Source: Mesorhizobium opportunistum WSM2075 (GTDB lineage Bacteria > Pseudomonadota > Alphaproteobacteria > Rhizobiales > Rhizobiaceae). From it: a stretch of DNA of 64,000 nt. Location of the stretch: positions 744,001-808,000 of the forward strand of contig NC_015675.1 of the NCBI RefSeq assembly GCF_000176035.2, given 5' to 3'. A model generated the notes under the pieces. The model was not told the origin of the DNA, made no database searches, and worked only from the letters and a program-made list of their open reading frames with translations. The translations under genes and the position numbers were made by a program. Positions 35,903-46,998 of this stretch are shown piece after piece (position 1 is the first letter of the stretch; every line of letters begins with the position of its first letter).

Positions 35903-38900
35903 TTATTGCTGCTGGAGTTTCAGGATCCTGTTTGCAGCCGGATCCTGCTGCTGTTCGGCCTGCGGCCTGAGCCGTGGCAGTACCTGCTGCAGGAGAAGTC
36001 CAGGGTTGAGCTCCAGCGACGGCTGCCCGCGTATCGGCCGGCAGTTCGGATACCGCCCGATCGTGCCTTCCGGGCAGCGCCGCCTGATGATCGGTTGGCA
36101 CTGGCCATCGATCATCTGCGAGCCCGGCGCGCATTCCGTCTGTTGCCTGGGCTTGCGGCATGCACCGTCGATCACCTCAGTCCCTCGCGGACAGACGCAC
36201 TCGCCGCGCTTGTTGTGGACCTGGCCGCGGATGTCGCACTGCTCCAACTGCGGCTGCTTGCGCCGGCAGGCATTGCCTTGCACCTCGGTACCCCGCGGGC
36301 AGACACAATTGCCGTCGGCGTCGTGGACCTGGCCACGGATAGTGCACTGCTCGGGCTCCGGCCGGATCGGACGGCAGGCACCGTTGCGCACTTCGGTTCC
36401 TCTCGGGCAGACGCAGTCGCCATCGGCATCGTGGACCTGGCCACGGATGGTGCACTGCTCGGGCTTCGGCCGGATCGGACGGCAGGCGCCATTGCGTACC
36501 TCGGTCCCTCTCGGGCAGACACAGTCTCCATCCGCGTCGTGGACCTGGCCGCGGATGGTGCACTGCTCGGGCTTGTCGATCCTGACGCATTTTCCGTTCT
36601 CGAGCGCCGTGCCGCGCGGGCAGACGCAACGCCCGTCCTCGGTGCGGATCTGGCCTTCGAGCAGCACGCAGCGCTTCGGCGGCGGTGGCGTCGGCAGAAC
36701 GTTGGTACCGCCGCCGGTGCACTGGCCGTTGCGGAAGGTGGTGCCTTCCGGGCAGACGCAGCGGCCCGCATCGTTCATGACGAAGCCCGGCGAGCACTCC
36801 TTCTTCACCTCATGCGTGATGATGAAGGGGTGGCACGCATAGGCCTTGCCGCGATCGCCCTGCGCATTGGCCGCATCCTTGGACAAGACGTCGCCGCCGC
36901 CTTCAACCCGCGTGTCGGGAGACAGCACGCCGACGCAGTTCTGGCCATTGACGTCGCCCTGCAGGTTGGCCAGGCGGCCGTCGTCGGGAATGACCACGGT
37001 GACATGGTGCGACTGGCTTTCACCGGCGCCGAGCGACAGGTTGGCGATGCAGGACAGCGGCAAGGTTGCCGGCTCGGGCGAACAGCCGAAAGGCGGATCG
37101 ATCGAGGTGATCTCGACACCGTCCAACCGGCCGAGCCCTTCCACGCCGATCGCATCACCGATGCGGACCGGACCGGAGAAGGGGCTCGTCCCATCATTTG
37201 ATATGGTGATGTCGAACGAGCAGGGCTGGCCGAGCCTGCATTCGCGGTCGCCGGTCTTTTCGACGCGGATGGTCGAAGAGCCGCCGCCCTTGGCGCAGGC
37301 TTGGCCGATCGGATAGACGACGTCGTCGCCGGGCGCCGGCCCGTAGGAGCCGCGCGCGCAGTTCTCGAACTCGCCATTCGCCGAGACCGTCACGTCGAAG
37401 TGCCTGGATGTTCCGGGTGTCATGACGGCACCTGGAATCTTGCAGTACAGCGCATTGGCAGGCACCGGTCCGCATGCCCATTCCGCGCCGTCGGGAGTGA
37501 CGGTCTGGATCTGGACGGGCGTGCCACCCGCCACCAGCGTGGCGGCATCGTTGACCCGCACCGGACCGGTGGGGGCAGCGGTGCCAAGGCTGATGACGGT
37601 GATGCGGCACGAGACGAGCGCGGCACCGGCGAGCGAGCCATTGCAGACCTTGGTGATGCGCAGGGTCGGCTTGCCGCCATTGGGATGACGGAAGCGTTCC
37701 TTGGCGCAGGCCCTGTTGTTGGTGAGGTCGACCTCACCGGGGATGGGCTTTACCGCCGCGCAGTTCTCGACCGTGTCCGACTGGTAACCGGCCGGCATCA
37801 CCGCCTTGACGACGATCGGCGTCGAGGCGCCTGGAGGCAGCGAGATGCCTGCATTGTCGCAGCGGAACTGGCCAGGACCGTTCGGTCCGCATGTCCAGGG
37901 CGGGCTCGGCCCGAAGGTCGAGGAGGCCGGCGCGCCGCCTGGGTAGTTGTCGATGACCGTCAGCGGTCCATTGTAGGTGGCGCTGCCGTTGTTGATGATG
38001 TCGATCACGAAGTAGCAGATGCCGTCGGCCGTGCAGACCGGGACGCGGGCACGCTTCTTCAGGATCAGGTCGACCTTCTTCTCCACCGGCGGCTGGCAGT
38101 CGCGGTCGCGATCGCCACGGCGGCAGATCGGGATCGAGGCGCAGCCACGGTCGTTCGACTGGCTGCCGAACAGCGGCTTGCCGCTGGCGCCATAATTGTA
38201 GGTGGCGCAGTTGCGTAAGCTGCTGCCTTGCCAGCCTCCAGCCGGCTTGAAGCCGAGCTTGAGATCGACGGAGGCGCCCGGATTGAGCGTGGTCACCGGA
38301 TGGGTGCAAATCATCGGGGTGGTGCCGGGTGCGCAGACCCAGGGCGGATTGGGCCCTGAACTCAGCGTCGAACCGGCCGGCAGCGTCACCTCGTCGAGCA
38401 CGATCTTGCCGTTATAGGGCGCGGTGCCGACATTGGTGACCCTGATGGTGAAGTCGCAGCCGCCACCCATCGTGCAACGGGTCACATCGGCGCGTTTCTC
38501 GACCTTGAGGTCCGGCTCCTTGTCCCTGGGCGGGCACTTCTGGTCACGCGGAATGACGATGTCGATGGTCTGCGTGCAGCACAGCCCCCAACCCTCCTTC
38601 GGGCCGGCATAGGTTTCGATGCCGGTGACGGTGAGGTGGATGACGTCGCCGGGCGATGCGCCGACGATCTTCCAGTTGAGCACCCCGCCCCCCGCCGGCA
38701 CCAGTTGCGTATCGGGAATGATGGTGATGCCGGGCGTGGCCGTCGAGACCTGGACCCACTTGCCGCCCATCTCCGGGCCTACCGGCATATGATAGATGAA
38801 GGCGCCGCCGCCGGGCACGCAGTCGACCGTGCCGCGTTCCACCTTGAAGCATTCCTTGCCGGGAGGTGGCGGTGGCGGGTTGCATTTGGTGAGATCGATC

Positions 38901-39646
38901 TTGATCGACGTCTTGGCGCCGGTCTTGTAGTCGCCATCGTCGGGTTTGCCCGGATCCTGCGACGGGATGATGGTCCCGGTGCCGGTTCCGTTGGTCACCT
39001 TGATCAGACCCTGGTTGTCGACGATGGTCGGCGAAGGAAACGCCGCATGGTCGATCTTGGCCGTGATCTTGAAGGTGATGACGCGTTCATTCGGCGCGCC
39101 GGAGCCGTCTAGGTCGGAGGCGGAAATCCGGAAATCGGAAACCGTCGCCGTGTCGTTGGGACCCGCCGAATTGCTGATCGTGGCGCCCGGCAGCGGTCCG
39201 CCGGAGGAATCCGTGCCGTCGCCGGACACGTTGACGTTGACGATGGCGAGACCGTGCGGGAGCTGGTCCTTGAACTCGATCCTGAGCTTGCTCAGCCTGG
39301 CCGCGAGACCTGGATCGGCAAAGCCCTGCGGATCGCCGCGCAAGCCGAAGCTCAGCGAATAGACGACATAGTCGCAGCCTCTTTGCGTGCCTGTCTTGGT
39401 GAAGAAGGGCACGATCCGGTCCGGCCGCGGATTGATGATGCGAGAACTGTCGAGGTCGAGCCTCAACTCCGGGGTGATCGGGGCGGAGTCTTCCGCAAGG
39501 CTGGGCAACGGGGTCAGGGTGGCGACCGCGATACCGGCCGCCATCAGCCAGCGCGCACCGCGCCTGGCGAGTGACAGGGGTTTCATGATCGTCTCCATGA
39601 CGGTTTTTTGAGGGGTCGCGGGTGAGGACGGGGCAAGAATGTTCAT
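35903..39646 (-). CDS. Large secreted protein with DUF11-like modules and Cys-rich tandem repeats
   Basis: 1247 residues. A strong GAGGAGGGGAAG site directly before 39646 fixes the start. A signal peptide lies at residues 21-51 (hydrophobic core [18 protein letters not shown]). Residues about 266-369 are a domain also found in the neighbouring gene (C-x9-C, a PGD loop, CC pair). Four DUF11/CARDB-like beta modules follow (about 379-500, 525-648, 660-784, 790-945), each with a CDFTI- or CSFDI-type strand and a PPW-C-P-like turn. Residues 948-1190 carry six or seven Cys-rich units C-x(10-13)-C-x-C-x(10)-C, three nearly identical. A Gln-rich tail ends the protein. No membrane anchor or sorting signal is seen. 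Function unknown; probably extracellular or periplasmic. Confidence 0.85.
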   Translation of the reverse strand: MNILAPSSPATPQKTVMETIMKPLSLARRGARWLMAAGIAVATLTPLPSLAEDSAPITPELRLDLDSSRIINPRPDRIVPFFTKTGTQRGCDYVVYSLSFGLRGDPQGFADPGLAARLSKLRIEFKDQLPHGLAIVNVNVSGDGTDSSGGPLPGATISNSAGPNDTATVSDFRISASDLDGSGAPNERVITFKITAKIDHAAFPSPTIVDNQGLIKVTNGTGTGTIIPSQDPGKPDDGDYKTGAKTSIKIDLTKCNPPPPPPGKECFKVERGTVDCVPGGGAFIYHMPVGPEMGGKWVQVSTATPGITIIPDTQLVPAGGGVLNWKIVGASPGDVIHLTVTGIETYAGPKEGWGLCCTQTIDIVIPRDQKCPPRDKEPDLKVEKRADVTRCTMGGGCDFTIRVTNVGTAPYNGKIVLDEVTLPAGSTLSSGPNPPWVCAPGTTPMICTHPVTTLNPGASVDLKLGFKPAGGWQGSSLRNCATYNYGASGKPLFGSQSNDRGCASIPICRRGDRDRDCQPPVEKKVDLILKKRARVPVCTADGICYFVIDIINNGSATYNGPLTVIDNYPGGAPASSTFGPSPPWTCGPNGPGQFRCDNAGISLPPGASTPIVVKAVMPAGYQSDTVENCAAVKPIPGEVDLTNNRACAKERFRHPNGGKPTLRITKVCNGSLAGAALVSCRITVISLGTAAPTGPVRVNDAATLVAGGTPVQIQTVTPDGAEWACGPVPANALYCKIPGAVMTPGTSRHFDVTVSANGEFENCARGSYGPAPGDDVVYPIGQACAKGGGSSTIRVEKTGDRECRLGQPCSFDITISNDGTSPFSGPVRIGDAIGVEGLGRLDGVEITSIDPPFGCSPEPATLPLSCIANLSLGAGESQSHHVTVVIPDDGRLANLQGDVNGQNCVGVLSPDTRVEGGGDVLSKDAANAQGDRGKAYACHPFIITHEVKKECSPGFVMNDAGRCVCPEGTTFRNGQCTGGGTNVLPTPPPPKRCVLLEGQIRTEDGRCVCPRGTALENGKCVRIDKPEQCTIRGQVHDADGDCVCPRGTEVRNGACRPIRPKPEQCTIRGQVHDADGDCVCPRGTEVRNGACRPIRPEPEQCTIRGQVHDADGNCVCPRGTEVQGNACRRKQPQLEQCDIRGQVHNKRGECVCPRGTEVIDGACRKPRQQTECAPGSQMIDGQCQPIIRRRCPEGTIGRYPNCRPIRGQPSLELNPGLLLQQVLPRLRPQAEQQQDPAANRILKLQQQ
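36140..36571 (-). repeat. Tandem 108-bp repeats within the Cys-rich protein gene
   Basis: Four consecutive units of 108 bp (36 codons), each starting with codons for PEQC or LEQC and containing [17 protein letters not shown]. The first two are almost identical in DNA and differ by one residue at the boundary; the fourth has diverged most. This points to recent duplication, and copy number could vary between strains. Confidence 0.88.
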
Positions 39647-39656
39647 CTTCCCCTCC

Positions 39657-41660
39657 TCAACGTTCGCAGCTGACGGCTGGGGTACGGAGCGGCAAGGTCA
39701 TCTTGCAGCAAGGGTAGTAGCCACCCTTGTCCTTGTCGGATTGCCTGTAGAAGCAAAGCCCGACATCCACTCTGTCGCCCGGATAATGGCCGGTGATGTC
39801 GATCGTGTACGGCTTGCCCGGCGCATGCGACTGGGGTGATGTCACCCCGACGCCCGGCGTCCTGGATTGGGCCTTGATCGAATCGCCGCCGAAGCCGGCA
39901 TGGTCATGGAGATAGAGATCGGCCTCGAGCCCGCGCGGCGTGCAGAAATACTGCACGTCCTCGACATCGAGACAGGGAGGCAGGTTGCCGGGCGGTGGGA
40001 AGTCCGGCGGATAGAAGGGGGGCAGGTAGCCGCCCGGGATTTCCTCATAATAGCCGGCGCGGCCATCGCAAGGATGCCAGACCGCGACGTCGCCGACATG
40101 GCCTTCCACTTCGGGATCCTCGAAATAGCCGTCGAAGTCGACGAACCAGGAGCCGAAGGGCGGCACATTGGCCGGCTTGACCAGTTCCTTGGGCGTGATC
40201 TGCACGCCGTGCACGGCGAGCGGTCCGCCTGCGGCGAGTTTCTCGGCAAGGGCCGGATTGTCGCGCAATTTGTCGCCTGTGTTGACCAGCGTCTGGGTGC
40301 AGACCGAGGTGTCGAGATTGCCGTCGGCGTCATAGCCATATTGCAGGTCGAGGCCGCCGGCGGACTGCCGGTTGGCCTGTGGGAAACCGACCGCATATTC
40401 CCGCGGCGCTTCCACCCAGACCGATTCCGTCCCCGGATCGTCGGGGTTTTCGCGCCAGTAACGGATGACCTCGCCTTTGCCGGAATCGGCGAACTGGCTG
40501 TAATCGTAGCGGTTTTCGACCGGGCCGCGCTGGGCCAGATACATGAAGCCGCTGTTGTCGAAGGCGATGTCGGTGACAGCGTAGTCCTTGTCGGCCTTGA
40601 CCGTCAGTTCCCAGCGCGGGTCGCCGGCGAAGCTGCCGTCGCGGGCAATGCCCACCGACCAGATTTCGGCCTTTTCGCCAACCGAGTAGTAGAGCCGACC
40701 GCCATGATAGGAGACGGCCCAGACGCGGCGTTCGTCCTGCGTGTAGCCCCAGGTTTCAGGGTCTTCGCTGTCGAAGGCGGCACCTTGTATGTCCATCACC
40801 GCGCCATCGTCGGCGACGGGAGCCAGCCCGTGCGCGGGGCGCCCGGCGGCACCATGGTCGAAGGTGTCGATCAGCCTGCCACCGGCGTCGATGCGATGGA
40901 CGAGGCCGGTATCGAGGTCGGAGGCGAAGAACTGGCGGTGGTTGGGATCGAAGGTGAGATTGCCGATGCCGGGACCGCTGTTGGTGTCGATGTCGGCGAA
41001 TTTGGCGACCTGGCCGGTGATGCCGTCGATCTTCCAGATGGTGCCTGGCCCGCCGCCGTTCTCGGCGCCGAACTGGCCCTCCATGAAGGTGGCGCCCGCC
41101 ATGCCGCGGCGCTGCCGCTCCGGCCTGCCATCCTCGTCGGCATCGGGCGTGACGATGCGGATGCCGTGCAGCGAACTGGCGCCGGCATAGAGGTTCGGGA
41201 TTCCCGACGGGACGCCATCGCGCACGCCGTCATCATAGGTGAGGCCGAACACCTGGCCGATCTGGCCTGATGTCACCTCGAAAGGCGGCGGCGTGAAGAC
41301 GAGTTGGCCCGAAGCCGGCCCGCCGAGATGCGAAACGTCGAACACGCGCAAGGTGGCGCGCGTGGTGTCGATGAAGGTTTCATCGACGGGATCGACGCCG
41401 GGCGGCAGGCCCCCTTTTTCGGAATCAGGGGGGTCGAAATTGGGAATGACGGTGCCGGAAAATCCGGTAACCGCCATCGAACCGGGATAGATGATCTGGG
41501 TTTCCTGCGCTTTTGCGGCACCGCCAAACCATAGGCCCGCACCGAGCGCCAGCGCCAGCAAGCCGCCTGCGTGGATGGCGCGGCGCAAACGGCCCTCAAG
41601 AGAATATGTCAAAGGAGAATACATCAAAGAAGACACGCGCGTGCCGCGGACGCGAGACAT
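39657..41660 (-). CDS. Secreted beta-propeller-like protein, first gene of the two-gene operon
   Basis: 667 residues from the ATG at 41660, preceded by GGGGGT; the frame extends upstream but without a site. A signal peptide (AGGLLALALGAGLWFGGAAKA-QE) is followed by a region with propeller-type repeats: GTIWKIDGITGQVAKFADI, GIGNLTFDPNHRQFFASDL, RVWAVSYHGGRLYYSVG, TDIAFDNSGFMYLAQRG. These resemble NHL/SMP-30-like blades. A proline-rich linker near residue 545 leads to a C-terminal domain (563-667) with cysteines arranged C-x9-C and CC, matching a domain in the next gene, which starts 10 bp downstream. No known function; extracellular or periplasmic binding is likely. Confidence 0.8.
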   Translation of the reverse strand: MSRVRGTRVSSLMYSPLTYSLEGRLRRAIHAGGLLALALGAGLWFGGAAKAQETQIIYPGSMAVTGFSGTVIPNFDPPDSEKGGLPPGVDPVDETFIDTTRATLRVFDVSHLGGPASGQLVFTPPPFEVTSGQIGQVFGLTYDDGVRDGVPSGIPNLYAGASSLHGIRIVTPDADEDGRPERQRRGMAGATFMEGQFGAENGGGPGTIWKIDGITGQVAKFADIDTNSGPGIGNLTFDPNHRQFFASDLDTGLVHRIDAGGRLIDTFDHGAAGRPAHGLAPVADDGAVMDIQGAAFDSEDPETWGYTQDERRVWAVSYHGGRLYYSVGEKAEIWSVGIARDGSFAGDPRWELTVKADKDYAVTDIAFDNSGFMYLAQRGPVENRYDYSQFADSGKGEVIRYWRENPDDPGTESVWVEAPREYAVGFPQANRQSAGGLDLQYGYDADGNLDTSVCTQTLVNTGDKLRDNPALAEKLAAGGPLAVHGVQITPKELVKPANVPPFGSWFVDFDGYFEDPEVEGHVGDVAVWHPCDGRAGYYEEIPGGYLPPFYPPDFPPPGNLPPCLDVEDVQYFCTPRGLEADLYLHDHAGFGGDSIKAQSRTPGVGVTSPQSHAPGKPYTIDITGHYPGDRVDVGLCFYRQSDKDKGGYYPCCKMTLPLRTPAVSCER

Positions 41661-42060
41661 GAAGCTACCCCCGTTAGCCACGGGAGAAACATCCGGCGTT
41701 GCCGCGCAAATCAGGGCAAGGCGCGGTGGTCCGGCACGTTCTTCCCTGATCGAATTGTCTGCTTTCCTCACGGTTACGTTACTACCGCTCTTACGCGGGG
41801 TCAACGGAATCAGCGGGAAGCCCAGCGCATCGACCCCATCCCGAAGGCGGTGGTCGCGCCGAGCTCCTGTTGTTCCCGCGGACCTCGGAGCCTCGGGGTT
41901 GTTGGTCATGGAAGGCTTCCTTTCCGGGCCGCACCATGCGGCGCCTGGACATCAGTCGCGGGCGGAAGCGGAAAGGTTCATCGTCGGCGGGCCGGCTTAC
42001 CGGCGCTGCTGTCTTCTGATAGCATCCGCCCAGCCCTTTGGGCATGCCTTGGGGGGCATC
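41661..42060. other. Divergent intergenic region between secreted-protein operon and peptide-binding gene
   Basis: 400 bp without a convincing gene. On the minus strand TTGACC (41799-41804) and TAACGT (41776-41781), 17 bp apart, make a weak promoter candidate for the secreted-protein operon. On the plus strand a GGGGGG run at 42050-42056 serves as ribosome-binding site for the next gene. Confidence 0.45.
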
Positions 42061-43653
42061 ATGACAAGCAAGCGCTCTGTTCTGCTCCTGGCGACGCTTT
42101 CTCTTTTCGCGTTGCCAGTTCATGATTCCATGGCCAAGACCTTGGTCTATTGCACGGAGGCCAGTCCGGACACGTTCGACCCGGCTCTCGCTTCCGGCAC
42201 CCGTGACGCCTCCGCCACGGCGCTCTACAACCGCATTGTCGAGTTCGAACCCGGCACCACCAAGGTGCGTCCTGGCCTGGCCGAGAAATGGGAGATTTCG
42301 GACGACAGCCTCACCTACACCTTCCACCTCAGGCACGGCGTGAAGTTTCACACCGTCGATGGCTTCACGCCAAGCCGCGATTTCAATGCCGACGACGTGC
42401 TGTTCACCTTCGAGCGCCAGGCAGACGCGCAGAACCCGTTCCACAACTATGCCAGCCGCCCCTATGGCTATTTCGACGGCATGGGCATGCCACGCCTCGT
42501 CGCCAGTTGGCGCAAGCTCGACAACTACACCGTCGTCATGACGCTCAAGGCGCCTCATGCGCCGATGCTTGCCAATCTGGCGATGGACTTTGCCTCTGTT
42601 GTTTCCAGGGAATATGCCGACAGGCTGCTGGCTGAAAAGCGGCCGCTCGACCTGGCGACGAAACCGGTCGGCACGGGTCCGTTCCAGCTTGTCGACTACC
42701 AGCAGGATGCGGTCATCCGCTACAAGGCCAATCCCGATTATTGGCGCGGCCGGCCGAGGATCGACGACCTCATCTTCGCCATCACCACCGATGCCAGCGT
42801 CCGGCTGGAGAAGCTGCGCGCCGGCGAGTGCGATGTCATGCCCTATCCCAATCCGGCCGATCTGGCGGCGATCAAGACGGCGCCCGGCATCAAGGTCATG
42901 CAGCAGGAAGGCCTCAACACCGGATACCTCGCCTTCAACACGTTGCAGAAGCCGTTCAACGATCCCAGGGTCAGAAAGGCGATCGACATGGCCATCGACA
43001 GGAAGGCGCTTGTCGACGTCATCTTCCGGGGCACCGGTGAGATCGCGCGCAATCCGCTGCCGCCGACCTCCTGGGCTTATGACAAGACCACGCCAGATCC
43101 TGTTTTCGATCCCGATGCCGCCAGGCAGGCATTGACTGATGCCGGCATCAAGGATCTGCACATGAAGGTCTGGGCGATGCCGGTGCAGCGCCCGTACAAT
43201 CCCAATGCCCAGCGCATGGCGGAGATGATCCAGTCGGACCTGGCGCGGATCGGCGTCACCGTGGATATCGTGACCTATGAATGGGCCGAATATCTTGCCC
43301 GCTCCAAACCGGTCGACCGCGATGGCGCCATGCTGTTCGGTTTCACCGGCGACAATGGCGACCCCGACAATTTCCTCTCGGTGCCGCTCGGCTGCGCCGG
43401 TGTCGGCGCCACCAACCGCGCCAACTGGTGTTTTCCTGCCTTCGACGATCTGCTCCGGCAGGCAGCCGGGAGCGTCGACCTCGATGCCCGCATGAAGCTC
43501 TATGCGCAGGCACAGGGGATCTTCCGGGAACAGACGCCATGGGTGGTCATTGCCCATTCCGTGGTGTCGATACCGATGCGCGAACGGGTCCAGGGTTACG
43601 TCATGGACCCGTTCGACCATCACGACTTCTCGAATGTCGACATCAGCGAATAG
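42061..43653 (+). CDS. Dipeptide/oligopeptide-type ABC substrate-binding protein (DppA family)
   Basis: 530 residues from the ATG at 42061. A short signal peptide (VLLLATLSLFALPVHDSMA) precedes a family-5 binding protein: LVYCTEASPDTFDPALASG, RPGLAEKWEISDDSLTYTFHLR, FNADDVLFTFERQ, the PVGTGPFQLVDYQ segment and VRKAIDMAIDRKALVD. Relatives bind di- or oligopeptides, heme or nickel chelates. No permease or ATPase genes follow. Instead an ATP-grasp gene starts 10 bp after the stop, so the pair forms an unusual two-gene unit. Confidence 0.92.
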   Translation: MTSKRSVLLLATLSLFALPVHDSMAKTLVYCTEASPDTFDPALASGTRDASATALYNRIVEFEPGTTKVRPGLAEKWEISDDSLTYTFHLRHGVKFHTVDGFTPSRDFNADDVLFTFERQADAQNPFHNYASRPYGYFDGMGMPRLVASWRKLDNYTVVMTLKAPHAPMLANLAMDFASVVSREYADRLLAEKRPLDLATKPVGTGPFQLVDYQQDAVIRYKANPDYWRGRPRIDDLIFAITTDASVRLEKLRAGECDVMPYPNPADLAAIKTAPGIKVMQQEGLNTGYLAFNTLQKPFNDPRVRKAIDMAIDRKALVDVIFRGTGEIARNPLPPTSWAYDKTTPDPVFDPDAARQALTDAGIKDLHMKVWAMPVQRPYNPNAQRMAEMIQSDLARIGVTVDIVTYEWAEYLARSKPVDRDGAMLFGFTGDNGDPDNFLSVPLGCAGVGATNRANWCFPAFDDLLRQAAGSVDLDARMKLYAQAQGIFREQTPWVVIAHSVVSIPMRERVQGYVMDPFDHHDFSNVDISE

Positions 43654-43663
43654 CGGCGCAGCC

Positions 43664-44539
43664 ATGCGAGCCGGTCTCGATGTCGCCGATCTCGATGTCT
43701 ATGTGGAGAGCCTGGGCAATTTTCGTTCGGGAGAGGAGTATTCCATCCAGTCGCTGCTGCCGCGCCTGGAGCAGGCAGGGATGACGGTGCGCGTGCTCGA
43801 TCGTCCGGCACGGGAGCATCTGGCGCCGGCGGCTCTGCTGCACGTCGACCTGACCGATGTGCCACGCCTTTACCACGACATCGCGCGGCGCTACGCGCGC
43901 ACCATCAACGGCCATGCCCTGTCCATCCACCGGCAGCTCTATTCATCGCTCAGGATCCGTGCCGGCGACGGCCATTCCGGCCCGGTCATCGTCAAGACCG
44001 TTCTCAACAGCAGGGGCCGGCCCGAACTGCGCTGGCGGCAGTATCGCAACGGATGGACGCGGGCGATGCATTTCGTCCGCAAAACCGCCGATCCCGGCTA
44101 CAAGGAACGGCTGTGCCCGCGCTACCGCGTCTACGACACTTTGGCGCAGGTTCCGCCCGAGGCCTGGGGGGACGAGCGCCTGATGGTCGAGAAATTCGCC
44201 TTCGACAGCCTCGACCTGCCGATCGTCAAGCACCGCTACATGTTCCTTCTCGGTGCCGAAGTGAACATGCGGCAGACCTATAACGACGTTCTCTGCAAGG
44301 GATCGGAGATCATCAGCAATGAGGTCGGCGGCGCCGTTCCGCCCGAGGTGAGGGCAGTCAGGGAGCGGCTGCGTCTCGATTTCGGCGCGATCGACTATTT
44401 TATTGTCGACGGCAAGGGCATCGTGGTCGACGCCAACAAGACGGTCGGCTCCAACCCGGAATGGCTGAAGAAGAACCGATTCCGCCAGGAATTCAACGAC
44501 CGCATGGTCGAAGCGCTGATTGAATTCGTGCGCGGTTGA
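43664..44539 (+). CDS. Uncharacterised ATP-grasp protein
   Basis: 291 residues, starting 10 bp after the peptide-binding gene. I do not recognise it as a named enzyme. The C-terminal two thirds look like an ATP-grasp ligase: GPVIVKTVLNS (lysine strand), LMVEKFAFD (hinge Glu), RYMFLLGAEVN, and LRLDFGAIDYFIVDGKGIVVDANKTVG, whose D-x-N replaces the usual E-x-N metal ligands. The N-terminal part (SLLPRLEQAGMTVRVLDRP) looks like a Rossmann-type pre-grasp domain. ATP-grasp enzymes join an acid to an amine or thiol. Linkage to a peptide-binding protein suggests peptide or amino-acid chemistry, but this is inference. Confidence 0.7.
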   Translation: MRAGLDVADLDVYVESLGNFRSGEEYSIQSLLPRLEQAGMTVRVLDRPAREHLAPAALLHVDLTDVPRLYHDIARRYARTINGHALSIHRQLYSSLRIRAGDGHSGPVIVKTVLNSRGRPELRWRQYRNGWTRAMHFVRKTADPGYKERLCPRYRVYDTLAQVPPEAWGDERLMVEKFAFDSLDLPIVKHRYMFLLGAEVNMRQTYNDVLCKGSEIISNEVGGAVPPEVRAVRERLRLDFGAIDYFIVDGKGIVVDANKTVGSNPEWLKKNRFRQEFNDRMVEALIEFVRG

Positions 44540-44857
44540 GCCCACGGCAATCGGGGAGCCCGGCTCGGCCGGGGCCGATCGGCGGTTGGGCGCGCGACCT
44601 CGGCCCGGCGGCCTTCGACACGGGCGGCGCGCCGTGTCCGCTCCCGGCCGGCCGGGGCGATCGTTTTGCCTCCGCCTGCGACGATCGTGGAAGCCTTGCG
44701 CAGAATGCTTGCGCGCGATGCTGCCTGTTCTTATATACGCGCCAAGCCGTTCGGCGCCGGAATGCCGGTTGCCGGAACGGGATTTCTTGTGAACAGGGGC
44801 TTTCGTCGGAACGCCTTACCGGGTCCTGAGAGCCTGCTTAGCGGAGAGACTAGAAAA
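44540..44857. other. dnaK upstream region
   Basis: 318 bp without a gene. It holds an RpoH-type promoter at 44708-44736 and a long leader of about 110 bases before the dnaK start. Short frames here lack support. Confidence 0.6.
44708..44736 (+). promoter_or_regulatory. Heat-shock sigma factor (RpoH) promoter of dnaK
   Basis: CTTG at 44708-44711 and CTTATAT at 44730-44736 are separated by 18 bases, matching the alphaproteobacterial RpoH pattern CTTG-N17/18-CYTATNT. It lies about 120 bp upstream of the dnaK start, in the expected orientation. I see no CIRCE element in the region. Confidence 0.78.
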
Positions 44858-46774
<1,917 letters not shown>

Positions 46775-46800
46775 GCCGCCTGACGGCAAGATAATGCGGA

Positions 46801-46827
46801 AAGCCCGGCGCAAAGCCGGGCTTTTTT
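46801..46827 (+). terminator. Rho-independent terminator between dnaK and dnaJ
   Basis: AAGCCCGGC (46801-46809) pairs perfectly with GCCGGGCTT (46815-46823), followed by a T-run to 46827. It lies 27 bp after the dnaK stop, so dnaJ depends on read-through or on its own promoter in the 170 bp that follow. Confidence 0.9.
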
Positions 46828-46998
46828 GCAACCCTCGCTGAAAAAGTGCGGGGCCCTGCTGAAAAAATGACAGAAAAACCCGGACAGGCGCACGCCGACC
46901 CTAGCATCCGGGCAGCACCGCTCCTAAATCGAGGCAACGTGCCGGCAAACGACGCAACATATGCCTCAAGACGTTGAATATCCGGACTGCGGGAAAAA

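Noticed and set aside
36140..36571. Regular repeats as a possible CRISPR array
   Set aside because: The unit is 108 bp with no unique spacers and is in frame as a protein repeat; no cas genes are present.
35675..37201. A 508-codon open frame on the plus strand across the Cys-rich repeat region
   Set aside because: It exists only because the minus-strand repeat is free of stops in that frame; there is no ribosome-binding site and the product is a low-complexity mirror of the repeat.
41661..41909. N-terminal extension of the propeller-like protein to 41909
   Set aside because: The extra 83 residues have no ribosome-binding site and would put the signal peptide too far inside the protein.
41491..42060. 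Upstream extension of the peptide-binding protein to 41491
   Set aside because: It would place the signal peptide 190 residues into the protein; the ATG at 42061 has a GGGGGG site.
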